A stretch of DNA of 37,962 nucleotides. Origin: a virus. Made by a program: the position numbers and the translations under genes. The stretch lies in IMG/VR virus record IMGVR_UViG_3300043437_000121, positions 1 to 37,962 of that record; one strand, given 5' to 3'. Positions 16,673 to 24,740 of this stretch are shown here, piece by piece. The notes below the pieces were generated by a model. The model made no database searches and was not told the origin of the DNA. It saw only the letters and a list, made by a program, of their open reading frames with translations. The stretch's first letter is position 1; the number at the start of each line of letters is the position of its first letter.

Positions 16673-19600
16673 ATGGCTACTTTTATGGATAATTGGCGTA
16701 AGCAGATGGGTGTTAAGCCTGTGCAGAATACGCCTGATAATGCTAATACGGTTTCGCAGGCTCCTGTGAAGTATAATCCTAATGCTTTTCAGGATTTTAT
16801 GCGACAGGTGCGGCCTAAGGTTGTTAAGGCTAATAAGTATTTTGCTAAGCAAGAGCGTCTGATTGGTGATCGTAATCAATTCTACTCTTCGTATAATTCG
16901 CAGACTAGTGAGCCTAAGTATAATTTTAGTGATGCTATGCGCTTGTCAGAGTATGGTTATACTGGTTTGTATGGTCGTTCTGATACTAAGAAGACTCTTG
17001 GTTTGTATGGTGATGAGTGGCAGCAGGCTTATGCGCTTGATCGTCTTCGTAAGAATAAGGAAATGCTTGCGTTTAGTGTGATGAATAATACGGATCCGGG
17101 TACGCTTAAGGATCTTGCTGCGGCTACTCCGCTTGTTCCGGGTAAAAGTAATTATAATAATCTTCTTACATTATCTAGTAAGTTTGGTGAGAAGTATGGC
17201 GTTGAGGGCGAGAAGTATGCTTCTCGTTATGGTGCTCTTCCTAAGGTCGGCTCTAAGTATGGTATTCTTTTTAATACTAATAATCAGAAAATTCGTCGTG
17301 ACGATGTTAATGTAACGTATCAGAATGATCTTGTTCGTCAGGCTGTTGGTGTGGCTAAGGATCTTAATAAGATTGGTGTTGATGTTAATAGTGATGTTCT
17401 TAAGGCGCAGGCTCTTGAGTATGCTGGACTTAAGGATTATCGTATTGATTCTACTCGTGCTAAGTATAGTCCTGAAAAGACTAAGGAGTTAGAGCAGAAG
17501 TTATCGCAGGTTCCTAGTATTGTTGGGAGTGTTGCTAAGGCTCTTGGTGGTGAGGAGCAGTCTGCGTATTCGCGTGTGGCGACGAGTACTATTGGTGGTA
17601 TGCTGGGTGGTTTGGCTCTTGGGCCTACTGCTGGTATGCTTGGTAGTGTTTTTGGTGCTGATGCTGAGGGTTCTAAGAAGGTTGCTAAGGCGTTGGATTA
17701 TATGAATGGTCTGGCTGATGATGATCTTCTTAAGGCTCGTAAGACGTATTGGACTGGTAAAGAGAATGTGCCTTGGAGTCAGTATGGTCTTGTTGGTTTA
17801 ACTGGTAATGCTCTTCGTGGTATTGGTCGTATGGGTTTGGGTTTGCCTGCTGGTCTTGCGCTTGCTAATGATGAGGCTTATCTTGCTGGTAAGGAAACGG
17901 CTAAGTGGGCTACTAGTGGTGGAGATTATGATTGGGGCAATAAGATTGATTTTAAGTTAGGTGATGCTATTTGGCAGGATTATGCTAATCGGTATTATGA
18001 TCCTTTTGCTACTCGTGCTGATGGTACGAAGCAGTCTTGGTGGCAGGGTCTTGATGATTCTGCTAATTGGGATGCTATGGGTGAGAAGATTAATAGTGAT
18101 CCTACTGCGTATGCTCTTGATATTCTTGATGTTGCTCCTATTGTTGGTTGGGGTGCTAAGGCTGGTGCTGTTGCTAGTGTTGCTGCTAGGACTGGGCGTG
18201 TGTTTGGTAAGGTTGGTGTGACTGCTGCTGATGAGGCTGCGTTACGTCTTGCTAAGACTCGTGCGCGTGGTGGTGTGTATTCTGAGTATGATGTGCCAGA
18301 GTATGTTAAGGTTGCTCCGGGTTGGATGGATTTTGCTGCGCTTAAAAATATTCAGGATCTTGCTGAGATTGAGACTAAGATTAATCAGGCTCCTAGTGCT
18401 CGTACGTTTAGGCGTACTATGCGTGGTGCTATTAATGGTGATGCGCTTAATCAGGCAGAATTGAATCGTTGGCAGGCTATGGGTTACGAATTTAATGGTG
18501 CTGATAAGTCGTTTAGTATTCGTGCTAGTGCTTTGTTTGAGCCGCGTACTAAGGTTCTTGCTAAGCCTGAGAGTGTTCTTGAGGCTAGTGATAGGGCCAT
18601 TATTCGTCTTCCTGCTTCGCCTATTATGCGTGGCATGAAGGAAGCGTTTTTCTGGGTTGGTCGTGGTGTTGATAAGGCGGCTATTGGTGCTAGTGAGAAG
18701 CCGGGTGTTGTTGGTCGCGTGGGGACTAAGTTCCTTGATATGCCTCTTTTTTCGTATCGGTATAATTATACTAAGGCTGTTAAGAATGAGGCTGTGTATG
18801 AGTGGGGTGATGTTGCGACTGAGTTGAGTCGTGCTAAGACGTTGTTGGAGATTGATAATGAGGCTGATCTTACGCCTACTATGAGTCGTGCTGTTGAGGC
18901 GCAACTTGTTGGTGGCGCTGGCGAGGTTCCTCTTAATTTTCCGGCTATTCAGCGTCAACAGTTGCAGGATAAAATCGCTACTCTTCGTAAAGAATTTGCT
19001 GATAAGAATACGGGAGAGGTTGTTCCTCAGGCTCGTAAGGATCTGGCTAATTTAGAGTTAGAGTTGTCTAAGTTGCTTGATGATGAGATTGTTGATATTC
19101 AAAAGGCTGCTGCGTCGTTTGATGAGGCGTTTAATGAGGATTTGTCTAATCTTCGTCAGCGTCTTTCTGATGCTACGTTTAATGCGGATGATCCTATACT
19201 TGATAAGGCTGAGGCTTTGTATCGTCGTTTGGATCGTCAGGATCAGGCTGTGCGTTCGCGTATTGTGCATGAGGATACTAATCCTACTAGTATTGCACAT
19301 CTTAAGTTGTTGTATCGTGAGGCTATGGATGGTTTACGTTTGAGTGCTACTCACTTGTTTGGTGAGGATGGTAAGACTGGTCGTGTTGGTCGTTATGCTT
19401 CTAGGGTGCTTCGTGTTAATACTAATTTATTATTGACTGGTATGGCTAAGAAGGGTGATCGTCAGGCGCTTATTAATCTTGCTCAGAGGGCTGATGAGGA
19501 TGGTACTGTTTTTGATACTATTACTGATCCTGCTTTGCGTAAGCAGCGTGAGGATGAGATGGTTCAGGCTGTGGCTGCTCTTGATCGTGCTGGAATGTTT

Positions 19601-22195
19601 GTGGATGGTATGGGGTCGTTTGGTGTTCCGGGTCGTCCTGTACTTATTCGTGCTGCGGATAATGTTGGTGATGATTTTGTTGCTTTTCATATTCCTACGC
19701 TTCGTCATGAGATGTATAATGGTAAGGTTAAGAATGGTAAAATCATTGATACTAATGAGACTTTTGTTCTTCCTAAGGTATTTTTTGCTGCTCGTAATAA
19801 GGGTAAGGGCGCTCCTGTTGTTGAGTCGGCTAAGGTTGGTAAGGAGTTATTGTATCAGGGCGCTTTGAATGCGATGAGTAATGTGTATCCTAAGGCTCGT
19901 TTTTATTCTGAGAAGATTAATGATACGGGTCAGCGTGGGGTTCGTATGAATGAGCAGATGATTGCTAATGAAGGTCGTGTTGCTGAGTCTGGTATGCGTC
20001 AGCATGCTTTGTCTCGTCTTATTCAGTCTCAGGTCCATTATATGAAGAATCGTGTTGAGCGTGATCTTCGTAGTCTTGCAGAGTCGCAGGCTGTTCTTGT
20101 TCCTGCTAAACTTGTTAATGGTAAGACTCCTAAGGAGTCTGGTTATCATGTGCTTCATAATATTAGGCCGTTTGATAGTGCTGCTGAGGCGCTTGATTTT
20201 GCTCGTTTGCGTGGTGTAAGTAGTGAAGTTGAGAAGGCTCTTATGGCGTATGCTGATGGGTCGCTTACTCCTATGCAGACTACTCTTGATATTGATACTG
20301 GTCTTGGTATTATTATTAAGGAGAATGGTGAGCCACAGTTTATTGTGCGTGGTGGTACGCATGATTGGGTTAGTGAGGCTAATCAGGAGAGTTTGGCTGA
20401 GCATTCTACTACTAAGGCTTGGATTGCTCGAGAGTTTAGTGATCCTAGTGAGATTCCTGATAATGGTTTTGTGTTTGCTGTTCCGGATCAAGCGTTTAAG
20501 GATCTTGCTGAGATGACGATTCAGTCTGATAATCTTAGTCAGCGTCTTCTTAGTAGTGCTGGTGTTCGGGGTTGGGGTAATTTGTTTAAGTTCTTTGTCC
20601 TTAATGCTAATCCGGCGTTTATTGCTAATAATGTTATTGGTGGTTTGGCGATGATGTTGATGTATAATCCTCATGTTGCTCCGCGCCTTATGAGTACTGT
20701 TATTCAGAAGATTGCTCGTGATAGTATTCGTAGGGGCATTAATAATGATGCGTTTACGCTTCAACTTACTCATTTTAAGAATGATAGTGAGGCTGTTGCT
20801 CGTAGTATTGCTTATGAGAATGAGCATAATATTTATAAGCAGGATGCTGGTCTTGTTGGTGCTACTAAGCCTGAGCCGTTCTTTAAGAAATATGTGTGGC
20901 ATGGTGGTTATACGGTTGTGTCTACTTGGGAAGAGATGATGCGTCGTAATGTGGCTATGGAGTTCTTGCGGAATGATGCTGGTTTCCAATCGTTTATGCG
21001 TGGTCCTGAGGTGCGTAAGTATATTGAGGACGGCGTTGATTGGCATGGTAATGTGCGTCAGGGCGATGAGGCTATTACTCCGTTTGAGGCTGCTACTGAT
21101 CTTCTTCTTGATCGTGGTTCGCCATATTTTAATGCTAATCTTAAGCATCGTATGCGGTATACTACTAATACGGTATCTGGTAATTATCATAATTTTAGTG
21201 CTGCTGAGCAGTTGATGCGTAATGTTGTTATGCCGTTTTATGCTTGGCAGCGTCATTCGGCTACGTTCTCGTATCGTATGCTTGTTGATAAGCCTATTAC
21301 GACTAATGTGTTGTATAATCTTGGTCAGCAAGGGTATTTGCAGAATGCTGAGCAGGGTGTTCCTGATTGGATGATGGGTAGTATTCCTCCTCCTCAGGCT
21401 ATTAAGGATATGTTTGGTATTGAGGATACGGATTTTCGTATTGATGGTAATGCGTTGACTCCGTTTGGTACTACTGGTGAGATGGGTATGGCTGCGTTTA
21501 GTCTCCTTACTGGTGCTGAGTCTAATAGTAGTATTTGGGATTTTACTAATCCTTATCTTAATCAGATGATTAAGGATACGCTTCATGTTAATCCTCAGAC
21601 TGGTGCTATTGATTGGAAGGCTCTTCAGGAAGATTCTACTAGCACTAGTGGTGTTCTTGATATGGGTAAGAATATGTTTAGTAATATTTATAAGGCTACT
21701 TATCCTTATAAGTTGGGTGAGTTGGCTAAGTATCAAGAGTATGAGCAGGATTCGCTTCGTAATAAGTATGCTGAGATTGATAATGCTCCTGAGATTCTTA
21801 AGAATTATGATCCTATGGATCCTGAGGGTACTTGGAAACTTAGTATTCCTAAGATGCGTACTACTGAGGCTCTTGATCCTACTCAGCGTGTGTTAAGTGC
21901 GTTGGGTGTTAGGTCGTATCGGCTTAATCCTAGTACTCTTCCAATGAGTTCTCGTCAGGATGCTGTGGGTGCTATGGTACTTCAGGTGCTTAATGAGGAT
22001 GGTAAGAAGTCTAAGGCTGAGAAGGCTGTTACTGCGGCTACTGAGTGGCAGCGTCGTTATGATTATGTTACTCAGGTTTGGTTGCCTGCTGCTGAGGCTC
22101 AGGGTATGGATCCTAATCAGATTCAGTTAGTTCTTTCTAAAATTAGGGACGAGCGCCCTAAGACTGGCATTGCTAAACAATTAACAGGGGGTTAG
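16673..22195 (+). CDS. Giant internal virion / DNA ejection protein (1840 residues)
   Basis: The largest gene in the window, with ATG at 16673 after a weak GGAG. Most of it is helical. Visible parts: a glycine-rich hydrophobic stretch at about 308-333 (GGMLGGLALGPTAGMLGSVF), long charged helices at about 730-860, a hydrophobic stretch at about 1307-1332 (LNANPAFIANNVIGGLAMML), and MPFYAWQRHSATFSYRML near 1519-1536, close to the PFYTWTR-type motif of large polyvalent and ejection proteins of podoviruses. Length and position match T7 gp16 (1318 residues), but I see no transglycosylase active site. It probably forms part of the periplasm-spanning or wall-crossing ejection channel. Confidence 0.7.
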   Translation: MATFMDNWRKQMGVKPVQNTPDNANTVSQAPVKYNPNAFQDFMRQVRPKVVKANKYFAKQERLIGDRNQFYSSYNSQTSEPKYNFSDAMRLSEYGYTGLYGRSDTKKTLGLYGDEWQQAYALDRLRKNKEMLAFSVMNNTDPGTLKDLAAATPLVPGKSNYNNLLTLSSKFGEKYGVEGEKYASRYGALPKVGSKYGILFNTNNQKIRRDDVNVTYQNDLVRQAVGVAKDLNKIGVDVNSDVLKAQALEYAGLKDYRIDSTRAKYSPEKTKELEQKLSQVPSIVGSVAKALGGEEQSAYSRVATSTIGGMLGGLALGPTAGMLGSVFGADAEGSKKVAKALDYMNGLADDDLLKARKTYWTGKENVPWSQYGLVGLTGNALRGIGRMGLGLPAGLALANDEAYLAGKETAKWATSGGDYDWGNKIDFKLGDAIWQDYANRYYDPFATRADGTKQSWWQGLDDSANWDAMGEKINSDPTAYALDILDVAPIVGWGAKAGAVASVAARTGRVFGKVGVTAADEAALRLAKTRARGGVYSEYDVPEYVKVAPGWMDFAALKNIQDLAEIETKINQAPSARTFRRTMRGAINGDALNQAELNRWQAMGYEFNGADKSFSIRASALFEPRTKVLAKPESVLEASDRAIIRLPASPIMRGMKEAFFWVGRGVDKAAIGASEKPGVVGRVGTKFLDMPLFSYRYNYTKAVKNEAVYEWGDVATELSRAKTLLEIDNEADLTPTMSRAVEAQLVGGAGEVPLNFPAIQRQQLQDKIATLRKEFADKNTGEVVPQARKDLANLELELSKLLDDEIVDIQKAAASFDEAFNEDLSNLRQRLSDATFNADDPILDKAEALYRRLDRQDQAVRSRIVHEDTNPTSIAHLKLLYREAMDGLRLSATHLFGEDGKTGRVGRYASRVLRVNTNLLLTGMAKKGDRQALINLAQRADEDGTVFDTITDPALRKQREDEMVQAVAALDRAGMFVDGMGSFGVPGRPVLIRAADNVGDDFVAFHIPTLRHEMYNGKVKNGKIIDTNETFVLPKVFFAARNKGKGAPVVESAKVGKELLYQGALNAMSNVYPKARFYSEKINDTGQRGVRMNEQMIANEGRVAESGMRQHALSRLIQSQVHYMKNRVERDLRSLAESQAVLVPAKLVNGKTPKESGYHVLHNIRPFDSAAEALDFARLRGVSSEVEKALMAYADGSLTPMQTTLDIDTGLGIIIKENGEPQFIVRGGTHDWVSEANQESLAEHSTTKAWIAREFSDPSEIPDNGFVFAVPDQAFKDLAEMTIQSDNLSQRLLSSAGVRGWGNLFKFFVLNANPAFIANNVIGGLAMMLMYNPHVAPRLMSTVIQKIARDSIRRGINNDAFTLQLTHFKNDSEAVARSIAYENEHNIYKQDAGLVGATKPEPFFKKYVWHGGYTVVSTWEEMMRRNVAMEFLRNDAGFQSFMRGPEVRKYIEDGVDWHGNVRQGDEAITPFEAATDLLLDRGSPYFNANLKHRMRYTTNTVSGNYHNFSAAEQLMRNVVMPFYAWQRHSATFSYRMLVDKPITTNVLYNLGQQGYLQNAEQGVPDWMMGSIPPPQAIKDMFGIEDTDFRIDGNALTPFGTTGEMGMAAFSLLTGAESNSSIWDFTNPYLNQMIKDTLHVNPQTGAIDWKALQEDSTSTSGVLDMGKNMFSNIYKATYPYKLGELAKYQEYEQDSLRNKYAEIDNAPEILKNYDPMDPEGTWKLSIPKMRTTEALDPTQRVLSALGVRSYRLNPSTLPMSSRQDAVGAMVLQVLNEDGKKSKAEKAVTAATEWQRRYDYVTQVWLPAAEAQGMDPNQIQLVLSKIRDERPKTGIAKQLTGG

Positions 22196-22201
22196 TATGT
22201 A

Positions 22202-22438
22202 ATGAGTGAGAGTGATATTAATGTGATCCTTCATAGGTTGGATGAGATGAAGGATAGGCTTGATCAGATTCATGCTGAGGTTAAGCGTACTAATGGTCGT
22301 GTTACTGAACTTGAGATGGAGAATGCTAAGTGGGATGGTGTAGCAGAGGGTAAGCGTATGCAGACTGTGATTGCTACTAGTGTTATTAGTGGCGGTATTC
22401 TTGCTGCTGTTGTTTGGTTTGTTACTCAGGCTATTTAA
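22202..22438 (+). CDS. XhlA-like membrane protein, possible holin accessory
   Basis: A 78-residue protein. Residues 1-45 form a charged coiled coil (VILHRLDEMKDRLDQIHAEV), and residues about 53-78 form one transmembrane helix (TVIATSVISGGILAAVVWFV). This layout is that of the XhlA/haemolysin family, which acts with a holin in lysis of Gram-positive hosts. A true holin-like gene follows two genes later. It could instead be a spanin-like or virion membrane protein. Confidence 0.65.
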   Translation: MSESDINVILHRLDEMKDRLDQIHAEVKRTNGRVTELEMENAKWDGVAEGKRMQTVIATSVISGGILAAVVWFVTQAI

Positions 22439-22449
22439 AGGAGATTATT

Positions 22450-22596
22450 GTGCCGTATAAGAATGGTAAGGTTGATATGAAGGGTTATGGTGCTACGACT
22501 GGTAGCATGAATCCTGTTATGAAGGAGTCTTCTAAGGAGAAGTTAGTTAAGAAGATTGCTAAGGCTAAGATGGCTAAGAAGCGGGGTATGCGATGA
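22450..22596 (+). CDS. Small basic protein of 48 residues
   Basis: A GTG start at 22450 follows AAGGAG (22438-22443). The product (MPYKNGKVDMKGYGATTGSM at the start, Lys-rich at the end) has no membrane segment. Small proteins of similar composition, with a short YG-rich head and a Lys tail, are found near late phage genes, but I recognise no family. The TGA overlaps the ATG of the holin gene by three bases. Confidence 0.6.
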   Translation: MPYKNGKVDMKGYGATTGSMNPVMKESSKEKLVKKIAKAKMAKKRGMR

Positions 22597-22787
22597 ACTG
22601 GCGACAGGTAATCACCCGTGCGGTGTTAACGTTTGTGCAGGCGTTTCTTGCTGTGCTTATTGTTACTGGTATTGAGAATGTGGATTCGTGGGATGCTCTT
22701 AAGCCTGCTGTTGTGGCTGCTGTTGCTTCTTTGTTGTCGTTTGTGTATAATGTTGTTAAGGAATTGGCGGCTAAGGAAGGTATCTGA
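22593..22787 (+). CDS. Holin, two membrane helices
   Basis: A 64-residue protein with two predicted membrane segments, about 10-27 (AVLTFVQAFLAVLIVTGI) and 35-55 (ALKPAVVAAVASLLSFVYNV), a short loop with Trp/Asp, and a charged C-terminus (KELAAKEGI). This is the layout of small class II phage holins. It opens the membrane so that endolysin without a signal peptide can reach the wall. The endolysin itself is encoded on the other strand (30389-31129). Confidence 0.8.
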   Translation: MNWRQVITRAVLTFVQAFLAVLIVTGIENVDSWDALKPAVVAAVASLLSFVYNVVKELAAKEGI

Positions 22788-22789
22788 TT

Positions 22790-24346
22790 ATGCCGTTGAC
22801 TCCGCGTTCTCGTGTATACGAGCAAAAACTTGCTAATAGTCAGAAGAAGGCTAGGATGCGAGATGAGATGGCTAAGTCTCGTTTTAAGGGTAATGCTAAG
22901 CCAGTTGAGTCTTTTTCTACTTCTGTTGTTGAAGAGCCTATGATTAATGCGGGACTTCGGGGTGCTAATTTTCAACGTGGTGGTTTAGCAGTTGAGGGCG
23001 CTAAGACTCTTTTGGATTGGGATACTCTTAAGAGTGCCGCTCAGGAGCCTGCTAATACGGCTAAGGGTTTTGGTAAACTTGCTTTGTTGAGTATGGGTCC
23101 GGGTGCTGCGGCTGGAGTGCTTGGTCCTAAGGAAGCGTTGGCTGCTATGCTTATGCAGGATACTGATGTTCAGAAGGCTAGTGCTGTTACTGGTATTCTT
23201 CCTATGGGCAGTGCTCAGAGGCTTGCTGCGAGGGGCGCTTCTAAGGCTATGTATGCTTTTGAGCCTAGTGTTATGGGCTTTGCAGATGATGCAACAGAAA
23301 ACCTGCTTAAAAGTGTTTTAAAACGTTCGGCTCCACGTGAAACACAAGCAAGTAGAGAGGCATTGGCTAGAGAACAAGCGGATATTGTTATGCCAAAATT
23401 TGAGCCGGTTACATTTACTGGTTCGGAGTGGCAAGATATTGCTACTGGTGGCCCTACTGGTATTGTAGACGAAGCGTTTAAAAAGTTTTTTGGAAGGAAA
23501 TCTAGGGTTGCTAATGTCCCTTCTGGGAATGCTAGTCAGCAACGTGCGGGAGTTGAAAAAACTATTGCTAAGAGTATTGAGTCTACTAATGTAGATACTA
23601 TTTCTAATAGACAGGCTCAAGCGCTTAAAGCGCTTAATGATGAGATAGAAAGTGAAGGCTTAGATCCTTTGCCGGGAGTTATGGAACTTAGAATGAAGGG
23701 ACACGCTGATACAATGGCTAGTCCGGGTAGTCCTAGTACTTATGATCCTGCTACGGTTAGTAGAAATACTGATGTTGCAATGTCAACGCATGGTATTGCT
23801 GCTGGTTTTGATAGTCCTTCTTTGCTTAGAGGGGATAGTAAAGCACCGCAGCATATTATGGAAAATGATCATTTAGTAGGTACTGGATTTGCTGCTTGGT
23901 TTCTTAATAAAACTAAGCCTAAAAAAATTACGCAAGATTGGCGTGATGAGGCTGCTGGATTTATTGATTGGATTAATAGTGGAGACAATATGCAGCGTGT
24001 GGGTAGAATGTGGAATCAAGTTAAAAATGGGCAAGATTTTGAAACTGCTATGCAACAATTTAAAGCACAATATCAGGATGCTGCTAGTGGACAATTTACA
24101 GACCCCTATATGAGTTATGTTTCTAGTGCGTTTGATTCACTTAAACAAACTATGGGTACTAAAAAGGGTAAAGAGATTCTTAACGAATGGGGATCCTCTG
24201 ATTATGCTCAATATAACGCTAAGGTTCAACAGGATCGTGCGGCTTATATTAAAGCAGCAAAAAGTATGAAGGATAAAGAGCAAGCAGTTAAAGCACTTAT
24301 TAGTCAGGGTTTTTCTGAAGATGAGGCTTATGGATATATTTATTAG
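22790..24346 (+). CDS. Late protein of unknown function, compositionally chimeric
   Basis: A 518-residue protein after AAGGAAGG (22773-22780). Residues 1-160 share the T+G-rich codon use of the operon and hold an Ala/Gly/Leu-rich hydrophobic stretch (LALLSMGPGAAAGVLGPKEA). From about residue 163 (base 23280) codon use becomes A-rich (T+G falls from 67% at 23101-23160 to 47% at 23281-23340). The second part is polar and helical and contains QHIMENDHLVGTGFAAWFLN and a C-terminal KALISQGFSEDEAYGYIY. I recognise no family; a virion-associated effector or an ejection-protein relative are possibilities. It ends the operon. Confidence 0.6.
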   Translation: MPLTPRSRVYEQKLANSQKKARMRDEMAKSRFKGNAKPVESFSTSVVEEPMINAGLRGANFQRGGLAVEGAKTLLDWDTLKSAAQEPANTAKGFGKLALLSMGPGAAAGVLGPKEALAAMLMQDTDVQKASAVTGILPMGSAQRLAARGASKAMYAFEPSVMGFADDATENLLKSVLKRSAPRETQASREALAREQADIVMPKFEPVTFTGSEWQDIATGGPTGIVDEAFKKFFGRKSRVANVPSGNASQQRAGVEKTIAKSIESTNVDTISNRQAQALKALNDEIESEGLDPLPGVMELRMKGHADTMASPGSPSTYDPATVSRNTDVAMSTHGIAAGFDSPSLLRGDSKAPQHIMENDHLVGTGFAAWFLNKTKPKKITQDWRDEAAGFIDWINSGDNMQRVGRMWNQVKNGQDFETAMQQFKAQYQDAASGQFTDPYMSYVSSAFDSLKQTMGTKKGKEILNEWGSSDYAQYNAKVQQDRAAYIKAAKSMKDKEQAVKALISQGFSEDEAYGYIY

Positions 24347-24350
24347 TATT

Positions 24351-24388
24351 AAGGGGAGAGGCCATAGGCCTCTCCCCTTTTTTTTATT
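24351..24388 (+). terminator. Rho-independent terminator between convergent operons
   Basis: A perfect 13-bp stem, 24351-24363 paired with 24367-24379, with the three-base loop ATA, followed on the plus strand by a long T-run and TATTTT. It lies 5 bases after the last plus-strand gene and just before the stop codon of the last minus-strand gene. The T-run favours the plus direction. For minus-strand transcripts the same hairpin is followed only by TTAATACT, so it would be weaker there. Confidence 0.93.
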
Positions 24389-24656
24389 TTAAATTACCTT
24401 TGGTGTAACAATCCCAAGCAAGCCAAGGATTACCATACTCTTTTTTGACCCACATTGCTAGCCTATGAGCAGCCCATAATTGTTCTTTAATACTAGCATG
24501 ATGCATACTATCAGGCTGACCCTTGCGTTTAAAATCATCCCAGTTACGAGTTGTCATTCCCATTCCTCCAGCAAAACTATAATTATAATTCTGCTTCCAA
24601 GCAATACCCATCCAACCCTTACCGGGCTGCTCGCACTGCCCAATCTTAACTAGCAT
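24384..24656 (-). CDS. Rpf/transglycosylase-like wall-degrading domain
   Basis: A 90-residue domain of the resuscitation-promoting-factor (transglycosylase-like) type. IGQCEQPGKGWMGIAW has the catalytic Glu9 next to Cys8, and Cys83 (LAWDCYT) would close the usual disulfide; SFAGGMGMTTRNWDDFK and the QLWAAHRLAMWVKKEYG helix complete the fold. Such domains cut the glycan of peptidoglycan and are characteristic of Actinobacteria and their phages. The annotated start is weak (only GAAAG upstream). The same frame continues upstream, through one TGA, into a hydrophobic leader with its own good ribosome site (24660-24740). It may be read through, re-initiated or broken. Confidence 0.7.
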   Translation of the reverse strand: MLVKIGQCEQPGKGWMGIAWKQNYNYSFAGGMGMTTRNWDDFKRKGQPDSMHHASIKEQLWAAHRLAMWVKKEYGNPWLAWDCYTKGNLK

Positions 24657-24659
24657 CTT

Positions 24660-24740
24660 TCAAGTCGGCGGATACTCAGCATACCTAGGCATAGGAAACA
24701 ATAGTAGTCCTGCAATGATTACACTACTAAGAGTTGCCAA
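24660..24740 (-). CDS. 26-residue hydrophobic leader in frame with the Rpf-like domain
   Basis: TTG start at 24740 preceded by GAGGTGG with proper spacing, overlapping the end of the reductase gene. The product begins MATLSSVIIAGLLLFPMPRY and ends AEYPPT before a TGA. The hydrophobic core followed by a small/Pro-rich region resembles a signal peptide. The TGA is followed in the same frame by AAG and then the ATG of the Rpf-like gene, so replacing one base (TGA to TGG) would give a secreted enzyme. Other genes here end normally with TGA (for example at 14807-14809), so TGA is not generally recoded. Confidence 0.55.
   Translation of the reverse strand: MATLSSVIIAGLLLFPMPRYAEYPPT

Noticed and set aside
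19847-21736. 629-codon minus-strand frame opposite the giant ejection protein
   Set aside because: Same cause as above; Ile/Thr/Ser/Arg-rich low-information product and no ribosome site, while the plus-strand gene is well supported.
24660-24662. General recoding of TGA as Trp
   Set aside because: TGA ends the glycosyltransferase (14807-14809), the 48-residue gene (22594-22596) and others at well-placed gene junctions, and Trp is encoded by TGG throughout.
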